A stretch of DNA of 20,679 nucleotides, from contig CAVRZY010000216.1 of the NCBI GenBank assembly GCA_963725415.1, positions 1-20,679 on the forward strand. Direction: 5' to 3'. Of this stretch, positions 10,183-19,077 are shown one piece after another. The translations under genes were made by a program, and so were the position numbers. Numbering within the stretch: the stretch's first letter is position 1; each line of letters starts with the position of its first letter. The stretch is from CAVRZY01 sp963725415. Its GTDB lineage: Bacteria; Acidobacteriota; Terriglobia; Bryobacterales; Bryobacteraceae. The notes under the pieces are model-generated. The model made no database searches, was not told the origin of the DNA, and saw nothing but the letters and a program-made list of their open reading frames with translations.

Positions 10183-11814
10183 TCACCGCGCTGCTGGTCC
10201 ACGATCCACCAGGGCCAGTTGCAGGGGTGCTCTGGAACGATTTTGGTCGAGCCAGCGAAGAACGTCTTCGGCGGTCGAGAGTTGGCCCCGCATTAAGCCT
10301 ACGGTCAAGTCGTGGATCAGGACGGTGTTGAAGGGTGCGGCGTAGGTCACTGGCCGCGTCTGTCCCGCCACCTTTACGAGGAAAGGAACCCAGGGGTACT
10401 CCTTGTTACCGGTGACCGCGGCCTCTTCACGCGACCAGGAAAACTCCTGGTTCCAGGCGCTGGGCCGCAGAGGGTGATCGGAGGTAACCAGGATGGTGGA
10501 ATTCTCCCAGCAGCCCGTGGCTTCCATGGCGCGGCGCGTTTCTCCCAGGGCGCGGTCCACCAGCTCCAGGTTGTCGAGATAGTTGTTGCGGCTATCCAAC
10601 GTGAGTTCGCCGGTGCGGCGATCGTAAATCCCCAAGGGATGCGGGATGGGCCAATGGATGACGAGTAGCCCGATTCGCGCATCGCTGCTCAGCCGGAGGG
10701 CCTGTCTCAGGATCTCCTGGTAAGCCCGCGTGTGTTCTCTTCTGACGATGCGCGCCAGGCGCCGCTCCCCCCACAGAGGAACGATCCTAAGCTCCCGCTC
10801 GAGTTGGGCACGCATGGTGGCGACGAAATCGAATCTCCCGGGGGATTCTTCTTTGAGCACCACTCCTGGGGTATAGGAGCATGGATACCAGGAGCAGTCA
10901 GACAGTTGAGCGCCGAAAATCCTGCAATAGGGATGGAACCAGCCCACCAGGGCGGTGTTCCGTTGCGCTGATCGGGCCTCCGAGAACATAGTCGGCAGAG
11001 CGCTCAGGGGGAAAGTCTCACCAGTGTCACGAACGGTGACCAGCAACTCGCCGGGTCCCCCGATGACGGCCTGGGAGATGCGTCTACCCGTGAGTAAAGC
11101 GGGAACCGCGGCCAGTGTTTCGCCTCCGGGAGGATAAGCCCTGGTTGCATACAGGGCGCGGCTGCGCAGGGCATCGAGTTCAGGCAGATTGATACCGGGA
11201 GGGCGCGCTGGGAACGCCAGGCGCTGGTCCATCTCGTCGAAGATAAACAGCACGACGCGGGGGGCAGGGCTTTTTGGATCCGGGAAGAATGGCGCCGCGT
11301 GCTTGTCGGCAAACGTGGAACCGCTCCAGCCGACCCGCGCGACCTCGAAGACAACAAGAGGAAACAGCGGCGCGACCATCAGCACACCCAGCCGCGCCGC
11401 GCGCAAGATGGCCGTGTTCCGGTAGACGAGGATGAGAGCCACGCCTAGAAGCAGCGTTGCCACGACCAGGCCCAGCCCGATCGAGGCCACCGCCGCCACC
11501 AAACCCCGGCGAGCGGATCTCAACAAGGAGGCATAAGAGGCCAGGGGGCATGCCAGCACCAGCAGAAAGGCGCACTGCGCGAAGCGCAGCGCGCCAGGCC
11601 CTAACCGCGCGGCAACCCACCGGGCGGCCCAAAACGCGACAGCCAACAGGCAGATATCCGCGATGGTGGGAAGCAAGATCGCAGGCGGGGCAGACTTTCG
11701 ATAGTAAGCGAAGGAGGCGTGCTGGATTTCCTCCCAGGCGTTCAGGAAGCACAGGTTGGCGAGGGAGAGGCACACCAGGAAGTCCTGGATGCGTCTCCGG
11801 CGTGTCTGGCTCAC
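10183..11814 (-). CDS. Membrane-anchored sulfatase-like hydrolase
   Basis: This protein of about 543 residues has a membrane domain (about five helices within residues 10-160) followed by an extracytoplasmic domain of the alkaline phosphatase/sulfatase superfamily. Visible metal-site elements are VVLFIFDEMD (D193), GGETLAAVPALLTGR with T233 as the likely nucleophile, HWPIPHP (~387-393) and TSDHP (D446, H447). A Thr nucleophile behind a membrane domain resembles the lipoteichoic-acid-synthase and phosphoethanolamine-transferase layout more than true sulfatases, which need a Cys/Ser that becomes formylglycine. The substrate is unknown and could be a lipid or cell-surface glycan. I chose the GTG at 11814, 8 bases after the UPF0182 stop. 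An ATG at 11880 would overlap that gene by 58 bases and add a poorly conserved-looking basic stretch. Confidence 0.8.
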   Translation of the reverse strand: MSQTRRRRIQDFLVCLSLANLCFLNAWEEIQHASFAYYRKSAPPAILLPTIADICLLAVAFWAARWVAARLGPGALRFAQCAFLLVLACPLASYASLLRSARRGLVAAVASIGLGLVVATLLLGVALILVYRNTAILRAARLGVLMVAPLFPLVVFEVARVGWSGSTFADKHAAPFFPDPKSPAPRVVLFIFDEMDQRLAFPARPPGINLPELDALRSRALYATRAYPPGGETLAAVPALLTGRRISQAVIGGPGELLVTVRDTGETFPLSALPTMFSEARSAQRNTALVGWFHPYCRIFGAQLSDCSWYPCSYTPGVVLKEESPGRFDFVATMRAQLERELRIVPLWGERRLARIVRREHTRAYQEILRQALRLSSDARIGLLVIHWPIPHPLGIYDRRTGELTLDSRNNYLDNLELVDRALGETRRAMEATGCWENSTILVTSDHPLRPSAWNQEFSWSREEAAVTGNKEYPWVPFLVKVAGQTRPVTYAAPFNTVLIHDLTVGLMRGQLSTAEDVLRWLDQNRSRAPLQLALVDRGPAAR

Positions 11815-11822
11815 CGTCTGAC

Positions 11823-14582
11823 CTACCGCTTCTGCACCTCGGCTTCGATGGCCTCGAGTTCTCTGCCGGCTTCGGCCCATTTGCCCTGCGAGGCCAACTC
11901 GCGGTAGCGCCGCAGGTGGGTGCGGACGGACTCGAGGCGGGGATCGGGTGCGGCGCCAGGCGCGGCGCCGGCAGCCGGTGCGGCGGTGGGCGGCTTGGCG
12001 GCCTCCGGAACGGCGCCCTGCATCAAGTTACTGAGATCAGCCAGAGCCTGCTCGTAAGTGTCCCGATAAATCAGGGTATTCCCGATGGCCAGGGCGATCT
12101 TTTTCAACTGCGGCATGCGGGCCTCGGCGGCCTGGATGTAGAGCGGCTCGACGTACAGGAACGTATTGGCGACCGGCAGGACTAGCATCTGCCCGCGCAG
12201 CACCTGGGAGCCCTGCTGGTTCCACAGGGTCAGGTCCTTGGAGATGGTCTGGTCCTGGTTGATGCGGGCCTCGATCTGCATGGGGCCGAAGATCAGCTCC
12301 TGCTTGGAGAGCTGCAGGACCACCAGCTCGCCGAGATGCTCGCCGTCGCAGCGGGCCACCATCAGGCCGATCATGTTGTCCTTGTTGCGCGGGGTAAACG
12401 GGACGATGAGCAGGAACTCGGCCTGGTCCTCACCCGGCAGGCTGGCGACGACGTAGGCGGGCGCCACCGGCTCGGGGTGGCCGCCCTGGCCCTGGATGGT
12501 GCGCGCAATGTCCCAGAGGTCCTCCTTGTTATAGAAGGCCTGCGGATCGCGCATGTGGTAGGTGCGGTAGACTTCGGCCTGCACGCGGAAGAAGATCTCG
12601 GGGTAGCGAGCGTGCGCCCTCAGATCCGGCGGGCATCTCGGAGAAGGGCCGCAGCAAGCGGGGGAAGAGATGCTGGTAGGCCCGGATGATGGGGTCCGAG
12701 GGATCGAAGATGTAGATCCGCGTCTCGCCGTCGTAGGCGTCCACGGTGGCCTTGACGGCGTTGCGCATGTAGTTGACGTCTCCGACGCCCTCCAGCTCGA
12801 CGCTGCGGGAATAGGGATGCGCCTGCGAGGTGGTGTATCCGTCCACCATCCAGACCAGGCGGCCCGCCTCGGTGAGCACCAGGTAGGGATCGGTGTCCCA
12901 GGTGATGAAGGCGGACCAGCGTGCGCAGGCGGTCGCGGACGTTGCGGCGGATCATCATGCGGCTTTGCGGGGTGAGATAGCCGGTGAGCAGGATGTTGGG
13001 GTCGGCCGCGGGCGACCGCCGCGGCAATGCGCATGGCGAGAGATGAGACCGGGAACCCGCCCTTGCCCTCGTAGCGGGCAAAGACGTTGTCCGCGCCGGA
13101 GGGGTAGTTGAACTCGGGCTGCTCGGTGTGCACGAAGACCGGCTCGTGGGTGACTTCGCCGTAGTAAATCTCGGGGCGCGTGAGCTTGAGGCTCTGGGTC
13201 TTGACCACCGGGGGAGCGTCCTGGATGAAGAGCACGGGCAGGCCGTCAGCGGTGATGCGGTTGGCCTCGGCCATCACCAGGCCGTAGCCGTGCGTGTAAA
13301 TGAAATGGGGGTTGATCCAGCGGGTCTGCGCATCGGGCAACTGCCGGATGTCGAGTTCGCGCGGCGTGAGCAGGACCTGGCGAAGCTGGCCGTCGATGAT
13401 GTAGCGGTCCACGTCGGTGTCGGCGAAGATGTAGTAGGGCCGCAGGGCCTGGATCTGCGTGACGGTGTCGTGGAAGGCGCGCCAGTCCCAGAGCCGCACG
13501 TTCTCGAGCAGGGCCTGGTTCCTGGCGGGGTCGAAGCGCGCCTCCAGTTTGGCCGCGAACTCGGTTTCCTTGATGCGGCGGTCCAGGCCGAAAGCGCTGC
13601 GCGTGGCCTGGATGTGGGTCTGGATGTAGGGCCGCTCGATGGAGATCTCGTTGGGCCGCACATAGATGGCCGAGACCAGGGCCGGCACGGCGACTTTGAG
13701 GATCGAGGGCGACGATCATCAGGGCGGCCAGTTTCCAGCGGCCGGCGCCGACCAGGAACGCGGCGGCCAAGCAGGCGACGATCACCAGCCATTGCAGCGG
13801 CAGCGTGAACTTCTCGTCCACGTAGTCGATGCCCACCATGAAGCCGTGGTCGTTCCACACCATCTCATAGCGGCCCAGGAAGAAGCGGAAGGCCAGGGCC
13901 AGCAGAAAGACCACGGCCGTGCCGCGCAGGAACCTGGACTCGAGCGCGCCCTGCAGGCGCAAACATGCGCAGGTCGAGTTGGCCTGCCTGCTGGAACTCC
14001 GCGATGCGATCGCGCAGTTGCCAGCCGCGGGCCGTGATCCAGTAGATGACGGCGGCGGCCACAGCCAGCGCCAGCAGGAAGCCGCGCAGGATGCTGTAGA
14101 AGGGCAGATCGAACAGGTAGAATCCCAGCGGCTGGCCGAAGACCGAGTCGTGCCAGGCGGTGGCCTCGGCCGGCAGGTGCGCGCCCGCCGAAATAGCGCA
14201 CCACGGTCCAGGTGTCGATGGTGCCGGAGGCGACCAGGATGGCGATCAGCAGCAGGACCACGGCCGTGATCTTGGCGTAGAGCGGATGCTGGCCGAGGCG
14301 GATGCCGGCGAACTTCATGCCCCGGGCGTGCGCGATGAACAGAACCATGAAGGCGAGACAGCGTCGCCACGGCTACCGGCGACAGGGCGTAGAGCAGCAT
14401 GTCGATCCAGGTGGGCACCTGCCCCATCTCCCTCCACCACTGGTACTCGATGACGAAGGAGGCGATGGTGCGCGCAGCCAGCAGGAACAAGACCACCAGG
14501 ACAAGCAGGACGATCCACTGCGGCGGCGGGGGTCGATGCCCCGGCTCAGCAATGGGGGCGTGGGAACTTCGAAGTCAGCCAT
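11823..14582 (-). CDS. UPF0182 (COG1615) membrane protein, frameshifted
   Basis: This large envelope protein of unknown function belongs to the UPF0182 family. The first ~300 residues hold about seven membrane helices (for example WIVLLVLVVLFLLAA, ITAVVLLLIAILVAS, GTAVVFLLALAFRFF). The extracytoplasmic part contains RPYIQTHIQATRSAFGL, WINPHFIYTHGYG, RIYIFDPSDPIIRAYQ, IFFRVQAEVYRTYHMRDP and PFTPRNKDNMIG, all UPF0182 hallmarks. An Ala/Pro linker leads to a short charged C-terminal helix. The frame breaks at about eight places: ~14540, 14359, 14181, 13960, 13704, 13011, 12916 and 12631. All but the first are cured by removing one base; the first needs two removed or one added. Corrected length is about 916 residues, normal for the family. 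The start is supported by AGGAG 9 bases upstream. It lies 59 bases after pyrC and just before the sulfatase-like gene. Confidence 0.9.
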
Positions 14583-14641
14583 AATTGGCTCCTCTCTGGC
14601 AGCCGAAGAACCGCTCCCTTACGGTCGCGGCTCGGAGGCCG

Positions 14642-15937
14642 CTAGCTGCGGCGCCAGACGATGACGCCGTTGACCACGGTGGCAACCGGGCCGCCGCGGA
14701 AGGTCCTTCCGTCAAAGGGCGAGTTGCGGCTCTTCGAGAAGGACCGGTTAACATCGTAGCGTCCAGACGCAGCTCGGATCGAAGATGGTCACGTCGGCCG
14801 GGCGCGCCGGGCGCCAGGCGGCCGCGGTTGCAGTCCCAGGATCCGCGCCGGACCCAGGGTAAACAGCTCGATCATGCGCAGCAGCGAGACTTTGCCCGTG
14901 TGCACGAGCGTTTCCAGCGCCACCGCCAGCGCGGTCTCCAGGCCGATGATGCCGAAGGGGCACTTCTCGAACTCCTGCATCTTCTCGCTGCCGGGATGGG
15001 GGGCGTGGTCGGTGGCGATGGCGTCCACGGCGCCCGCGGCGATGCCCTCGACCAGCGCCGCCGCGTCGGCAGCGGAGCGCAGCGGCGGCTTCATCTTGTA
15101 GTTGCTGTCGTAAGGGACCATGTCGGCGTCGGTCAAGCGAGAAGTGGTGCGGCGTCGCCTCGCAGGTCACCGGCAGGCCCCGCGGCTTTGGCCTGCGGCC
15201 ACCATCTCCAGCGAGCGGCGGGTAGAGACGTGCGCCACGTGGTAGCGCGCCCCGGTCAGCTCCGCCAGCAGGAGGTCGCGCGCCACCATGACGTCCTCGG
15301 AGCACCGAGGGGATGCCGCGCAGGCCCAGGCGCACCGACTCGAAGCCTTCGTGCATGTCGCCGCCCGCGCTGAGGTTCAGGTCCTCGCAATGATCGATGA
15401 CCGGGAGGTCGAAGGCGCGGGCGAATTCCATGGCCCGGCGCATGACGCGGGAGTTCATCACCGGCCGCCCGTCGTCGGAGATGGCCACCGCGCCGGCGTT
15501 CTTCATCGAGCCGATGGCGGCCAGCTCTTCGCCCGCGCTGTCCTTGGTGATGGCGCCGATGGGGAACACGTTGGCGACGGCGGAGCGCTGCGCGCGCTCG
15601 AGGATGTAGCGGGTGACGGTGGCGTCGTCGTTGACCGGCGGGGTGTTGGGCATGGCGGCAGATGGAGGTGAAACCGCCCGCGACGGCCGCCCGCGAGCCG
15701 CTCTCGATGGTTTCGGCGTGCTCGAAGCCCGGCTCGCGCAAGTGCACGTGCATGTCGATGAAGCCGGGCGCCACCACCAGGCCGCGCGGCGTCGAACACG
15801 GTCGGCGCCGATGGCGTGCAGGTTCTGCGCCCATGCCGGACGATGCAGCCCGTCCTTGATCAGGATGTCGGCCGATCGGCGTCGTGCCCGGAGGCCGGGT
15901 CGATGACGCGCCCGTTCTTAATGAGCAGTTTCGCCAT
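14642..15937 (-). CDS. pyrC: Dihydroorotase, heavily frameshifted
   Basis: Dihydroorotase catalyses ring closure of carbamoyl aspartate, the third step of UMP synthesis, in the cytoplasm. The class I motifs are all present but spread over three frames: LLIKNGRVIDP at the N-terminus, the zinc site DMHVHLREPG, MPNTPPVNDDAT, DHCEDLNLS, ATPHHFSL, and ATDHAPH. The C-terminus ends in NGVIVWRRS. About twelve one-base corrections are needed (around 15870, 15800, 15790, 15655, 15300, 15190, 15180, 15136, 14830, 14801 and 14757, with two near 15870). After removing them the gene is 428 codons, as expected. The ATG at 15937 overlaps the end of pyrB by 20 bases, implying coupled translation. The conserved motifs argue against long-standing decay. 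Confidence 0.88.
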
Positions 15938-16851
15938 GGTCAGACAGGATGCGTTCCAGCACCGCCATGCGCACGGCGACGCCGTTCTCCACCTGGTTGA
16001 GGATCACGGATCGCTGCGAGTCGGCCACCTCGGAGGAGATCTCGCGGCCCCGGTTGATCGGCCCCGGATGCATCACGATGGCGTCCGGCTTGGCCAGGTC
16101 CAGGTGCTCCAGCCGCAGGCCGTAGAACTGGAAGTACTCGCCGGCCGGGAAGGCGGCCTCGTGCTGGCGCTCGAGCTGCACGCGCAGCATCATGATGACG
16201 TCGGCGTCGCGGATGGCCTCGCGGATGTCGTAGGTGAGGCGCACGCCGGGGGCGATGCTGGGCCAGCTCCGGCGGGCAGCAGCGAGGCCGGCCCGCACAG
16301 CACGATGTCGACGCCGAACTTCGAGAGCAGGTGGATGTTGGAGCGCGCCACGCGGCTGTGCGCGATGTCGCCGATGATGGCCACGCGCAGGCCCTCCAGC
16401 GATGGGCGCTGGTCCAGGATGGTGCGCGCGTCCAGCAGCGCCTGGGTGGGGTGCTCGTGGGTGCCGTCGCCGGCGTTGATGATGGGGGTCGGGCAGGTGG
16501 CGCGCCAGGAAGTGCGGCGCGCCCGAGGCCGCGTGCCGCATCACGATGGCGTCCGGGCGCATGGCCGCCAGCGTGTTCAGCGTGTCCACCAGCGATTCTC
16601 CCTTGGAGACGCTGGAGCCCGGCGGCGGTGATCGAGATGGCGTCGGCGCCCAGCCGCTTGGCGGCGATCTCGAAACTGGTGCGGGTGCGCGTGGAGGCCT
16701 CGAAGAACAGGTTGACGATCATCTTCCCGCGCAGCATGTCCAGCCGCTTGAAGGAGTGGTTCTCGAAGGGCTGGAAGTCCTTGGCGCGGTCCAGGATGGC
16801 CTCGATCTCGGAGCGCTCCAGACCCTCGATCCCCAGCAATCCCGCAGGCAT
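15918..16851 (-). CDS. pyrB: Aspartate carbamoyltransferase catalytic chain, frameshifted
   Basis: This enzyme makes carbamoyl aspartate from carbamoyl phosphate and aspartate, the committed step of pyrimidine synthesis. The carbamoyl-phosphate loop FFEASTRTRTSFE is near residue 50. SVSKGESLVDT, MRHAASG, HEHPTQALLD and the aspartate-domain HPGPINRG are all visible. The frame breaks at four runs (16618-16620, 16491-16493, 16274-16276 and 16260-16262). Each is cured by removing one base, leaving 310 codons (309 residues), the normal length. The ATG at 16851 is 8 bases after the pyrR stop, and the stop at 15918 lies within the start of pyrC. No regulatory chain (pyrI) is present, in keeping with a PyrR-regulated class. 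Confidence 0.92.
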
Positions 16852-16859
16852 AACTTCGC

Positions 16860-17384
16860 TCAGGACACTTTCTCGACCAGCAGCGACTTTCTCGATCTGG
16901 TCGATTTCCTTGAACTTCACTTCGATGATCTCGTTGTCGGTGGTCTGCACGGCGCGGCCGACGAAGCGCGCCTCGATGGGCAGCTCGCGGTGGCCCCGGT
17001 CGATCAGCACCAGCAACTGCACGCGGGCCGGGCGGCCGTGATCGAACAGCGCGTCCAGGGCGGCCCGGATGGTGCGGCCGGTGTAGAGGACGTCGTCCAT
17101 CAGGATGATGTCCTTGCCGGTGACCGGAAACGAGATGTCCGTGGCGTTCACCACGGGCTGGTTGGCAATGGTGGACAGGTCGTCGCGGTACAGGGTGATA
17201 TCCAGGATGCCGACCGGGATGTCGCGGTTCTCCAGGGCCTTGATCTTGGCCGGCCAGCCGCTGGGCCATGGGCACGCCGCGGCGGCGGATGCCGATGAAG
17301 GCCAGGCGGTCGAGATCCTCGCGTTTTCTCCAGAACTTCGTGCGCCAGCCGGACCAGCGTGCGGTCGATTTCCGAAGCGCTCAT
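16860..17384 (-). CDS. pyrR: Pyrimidine regulator / uracil phosphoribosyltransferase PyrR, frameshifted
   Basis: PyrR binds UMP and, in many bacteria, pyr leader RNA to attenuate transcription; it also has uracil phosphoribosyltransferase activity. Matching segments are RTLVRLAHEVLEK, FIGIRRRGVPMAQRLA, DITLYRDDLS, the PRPP loop ILMDDVLYTGRT, and LIDRGHRELPI. Three one-base excesses break the frame (T run 17324-17327, 17248-17249, and ~16886). Correcting them gives 173 residues and lets the C-terminus end in LLVEKVS with its own TGA at 16860. As it stands, the frame reads through into pyrB. An alternative ATG at 17414 adds 10 residues; the choice is open. I found no PyrR RNA-binding loop or attenuator in the 36 bases upstream, so any control may act further upstream. 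Confidence 0.9.
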
Positions 17385-17450
17385 CAGTTGCGCTTTTTCG
17401 CGGGTGGGCGTCATAGGCGGTGTCCGCTAAACGCTTCAGGTTAGCACAGT

Positions 17451-18656
17451 CTACTGGCAGGGCTGGGCTTGGGCGCCTTCGCGGACGCTCCAGCAGCCGG
17501 GGCGGTCGGCCTGACCGGCGGCGAGGCCGTTCCAATTGATGGGGCAGGGGACCCAGTAGGGGGGCAGCGTAAGGCGCACCTCGGCCACCCCGCGGCTGAT
17601 GATCTGGAGTTGGCGGAATTCCGTCAAGAACTCGGCCTGGATGCGCGCCGTCTGAAACTCCCCGCGCTTCGGCAGCACGATGTGCGTCTCGACCCGCAGG
17701 CGCTCTTTGCCCCGCTGGATCATCACCATCACGAGCTTCTGCTCCTTGACCTGGTCCATGTAGTCGAGGTAGGCGTGGCCATCTGCGATCGGTTTGCCGC
17801 CGACCGCGACGATACGGTCGCCGAGTTTCAACGTTCCGCTGTAGTTTTCCGGAAGCCAGCCGACCAGCAGGCCGGGGCCCGATTGCTCCGGATCGAATCC
17901 GAATCCGCCCAGTGCGAGGGAAGCGCCGGAGCCGGGCGGAACGCGCGTGGAGGGCAGAACATCGTTGCGGCGGGTGAAATCGAGTTTGGTCATCTCGACC
18001 CAGTAGCAACGGGTGAAGGCGGGGTGGCCCGACTCGCAATCGACTTTGGGAGGGAACGGATCGCGCTGGTGGGCGGCCAGCCAGTCCAGAGCCTGCTTCG
18101 AAGTGAAGCTGGTTTTCAGCGGGCGCTCCAGGTTGTAGCCGCGGGCTTTGAGGCCCTGGTCCTCCAGAGGGGAGACCCAGAGCACGGGGACCAACTGGGT
18201 GTTGGCGGCGAACAGGCGATTGGAGTCGATGGCCGGTTTGGGGCTGCCTTCAATGGCCAGGGCCGCGGCCCACAGGTCGGGAACTCGAGCGGCGAAATAG
18301 AACACCGCAAAACTTCCTTCGCCGTGGCCGGCCAGGAAGACGCGCCTGGAATCGACCCGCGAGCGCTGCTGGAAGTCCTCCAGAATCGCTTCCAAGGCCT
18401 TGGCGGCGCCGTCGGTGGGACTGAGCGGGGAAGGAACGACCAGGCTCCAGCCGCGTTCCGCGATGTGGGGTTGCCAGGACCTCCCGTAGTCGGCGGTGGC
18501 CAGAAAGACCAGTAGGGGGCGAGGCTCGGCGGCGGCTGGCGCCTCCCAGTAGAGGTACGACACCCCGTCTGGCAGCCGGACTTCTCTGGGCTCCTGGCAA
18601 AACAATGCAGCGGCTGCTAGAAGCGCCGCAGACGCGATTTGATGCGCCTGGCTAAT
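17451..18656 (-). CDS. Secreted alpha/beta-hydrolase-like protein with PDZ domain
   Basis: This protein of about 400 residues has a hydrophobic leader (ASAALLAAAALFC) suggesting export. Residues ~25-230 look like an alpha/beta hydrolase of the esterase/prolyl-peptidase type (PLLVFLATADYG, RVFLAGHGEGSF, WAAALAIEGSP). The nucleophile elbow reads G-H-G-E-G (residues 110-114), so the usual serine is Gly112. It may be a pseudoenzyme. Residues ~255-325 form a PDZ-like domain (LLVGWLPENYSGTLKLGDRIVAVGG). There is no ATG, GTG or TTG in frame before the leader. The best candidate is a rare ATT at 18656, 8 bases after GAGGAG and inside the upstream gene; a TTG near 18610 would remove the leader. The open frame continues to 18941, overlapping the upstream gene. 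The stop is 36 bases before pyrR. Its role is unknown. Confidence 0.7.
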   Translation of the reverse strand: MSQAHQIASAALLAAAALFCQEPREVRLPDGVSYLYWEAPAAAEPRPLLVFLATADYGRSWQPHIAERGWSLVVPSPLSPTDGAAKALEAILEDFQQRSRVDSRRVFLAGHGEGSFAVFYFAARVPDLWAAALAIEGSPKPAIDSNRLFAANTQLVPVLWVSPLEDQGLKARGYNLERPLKTSFTSKQALDWLAAHQRDPFPPKVDCESGHPAFTRCYWVEMTKLDFTRRNDVLPSTRVPPGSGASLALGGFGFDPEQSGPGLLVGWLPENYSGTLKLGDRIVAVGGKPIADGHAYLDYMDQVKEQKLVMVMIQRGKERLRVETHIVLPKRGEFQTARIQAEFLTEFRQLQIISRGVAEVRLTLPPYWVPCPINWNGLAAGQADRPGCWSVREGAQAQPCQ

Positions 18657-18988
18657 TTCTCGATCTCCTCGGTTTTCTTCACCGCCCCCAGCGAGAGGAT
18701 GTGGTAATCGTTCTTCTCGAGGTCGGCCTTCAGTTCCTCCGCCAGCCTGACGAGTTCGGCGGCATCGCGAAGAGACTTCTGGTGGTCCGCTTTGAGGATC
18801 TCTTCCTTCTGGGATTTGCCGCTGGGCAGGCGCTGGTCGTTCTGGGGTGGCTCCTGCGCGCGCCCGCGATTTCCTCGTTGAGCACGCCCACTTGAAGGGC
18901 GCTGGTCGTTCTGGGATGGATCCTGCGCGCACAGCGGGCACAGAAACACCGCAAACACAGGCAACAACAACAGCACTCGGCGTTTCAT
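18617..18988 (-). CDS. Small secreted protein with 23-residue tandem repeat
   Basis: This 123-residue protein has a clear signal peptide (MKRRVLLLLPVFAVFLCPLCAQ). Two copies of a 23-residue unit follow: AQDPSQNDQRPSSG at 21-34 and AQEPPQNDQRLPSG at 44-57. The C-terminal half is a charged helix (SLRDAAELVRLAEELKADLEKNDYHILSLGAVKK) that could be a coiled coil. I do not recognise a named family, although similar short secreted 'AAELVRLAEELK' proteins occur to my knowledge in Acidobacteria. Its 3' end overlaps the probable start of the hydrolase-like gene by about 40 bases in another frame, so translation may be coupled. It heads the long minus-strand gene run that includes the pyr genes. The start at 18988 has no strong ribosome-binding site. 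Confidence 0.7.
   Translation of the reverse strand: MKRRVLLLLPVFAVFLCPLCAQDPSQNDQRPSSGRAQRGNRGRAQEPPQNDQRLPSGKSQKEEILKADHQKSLRDAAELVRLAEELKADLEKNDYHILSLGAVKKTEEIEKLARRIKSRLRRF
18829..18930. repeat. Pair of 33-bp direct repeats inside secreted-protein gene
   Basis: Two 33-bp units at 18829-18861 and 18898-18930 match at 31 of 33 positions (differences at the 19th and 23rd base). The offset is 69 bp, exactly 23 codons, so the duplication keeps the reading frame and produces the repeated NDQR peptide units. Confidence 0.85.
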
Positions 18989-19077
18989 CTTAGTGCACTA
19001 TTATCTCCCAAGTGCCGCCGTCGGCGAGGTCCCGAATAGCGTATACTAATGCCGACCGGGAAGTGTCGGGAGAGGTT

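Noticed and set aside
9761..10186. Complete HEPN-MNT toxin-antitoxin system
   Set aside because: No intact HEPN/HepT gene on either side; upstream is the sulfatase-like gene and downstream the copper ATPase.
16830..16900. PyrR-PyrB fusion protein
   Set aside because: Read-through depends on an extra base near 16886. Removing it restores a typical PyrR C-terminus with its own TGA, 8 bases before pyrB.
16577..18039. Very long minus-strand frame (to 15940) spanning hydrolase, pyrR and pyrB
   Set aside because: It is a chance joining of pieces of pyrR and pyrB by the one-base insertions, with a meaningless N-terminus; not a real fusion protein.
19042..19047. TATACT as a -10 promoter for the isomerase-like gene
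   Set aside because: Good -10 match 30 bases before the ATG, but there is no matching -35 at the right spacing and no extended -10.
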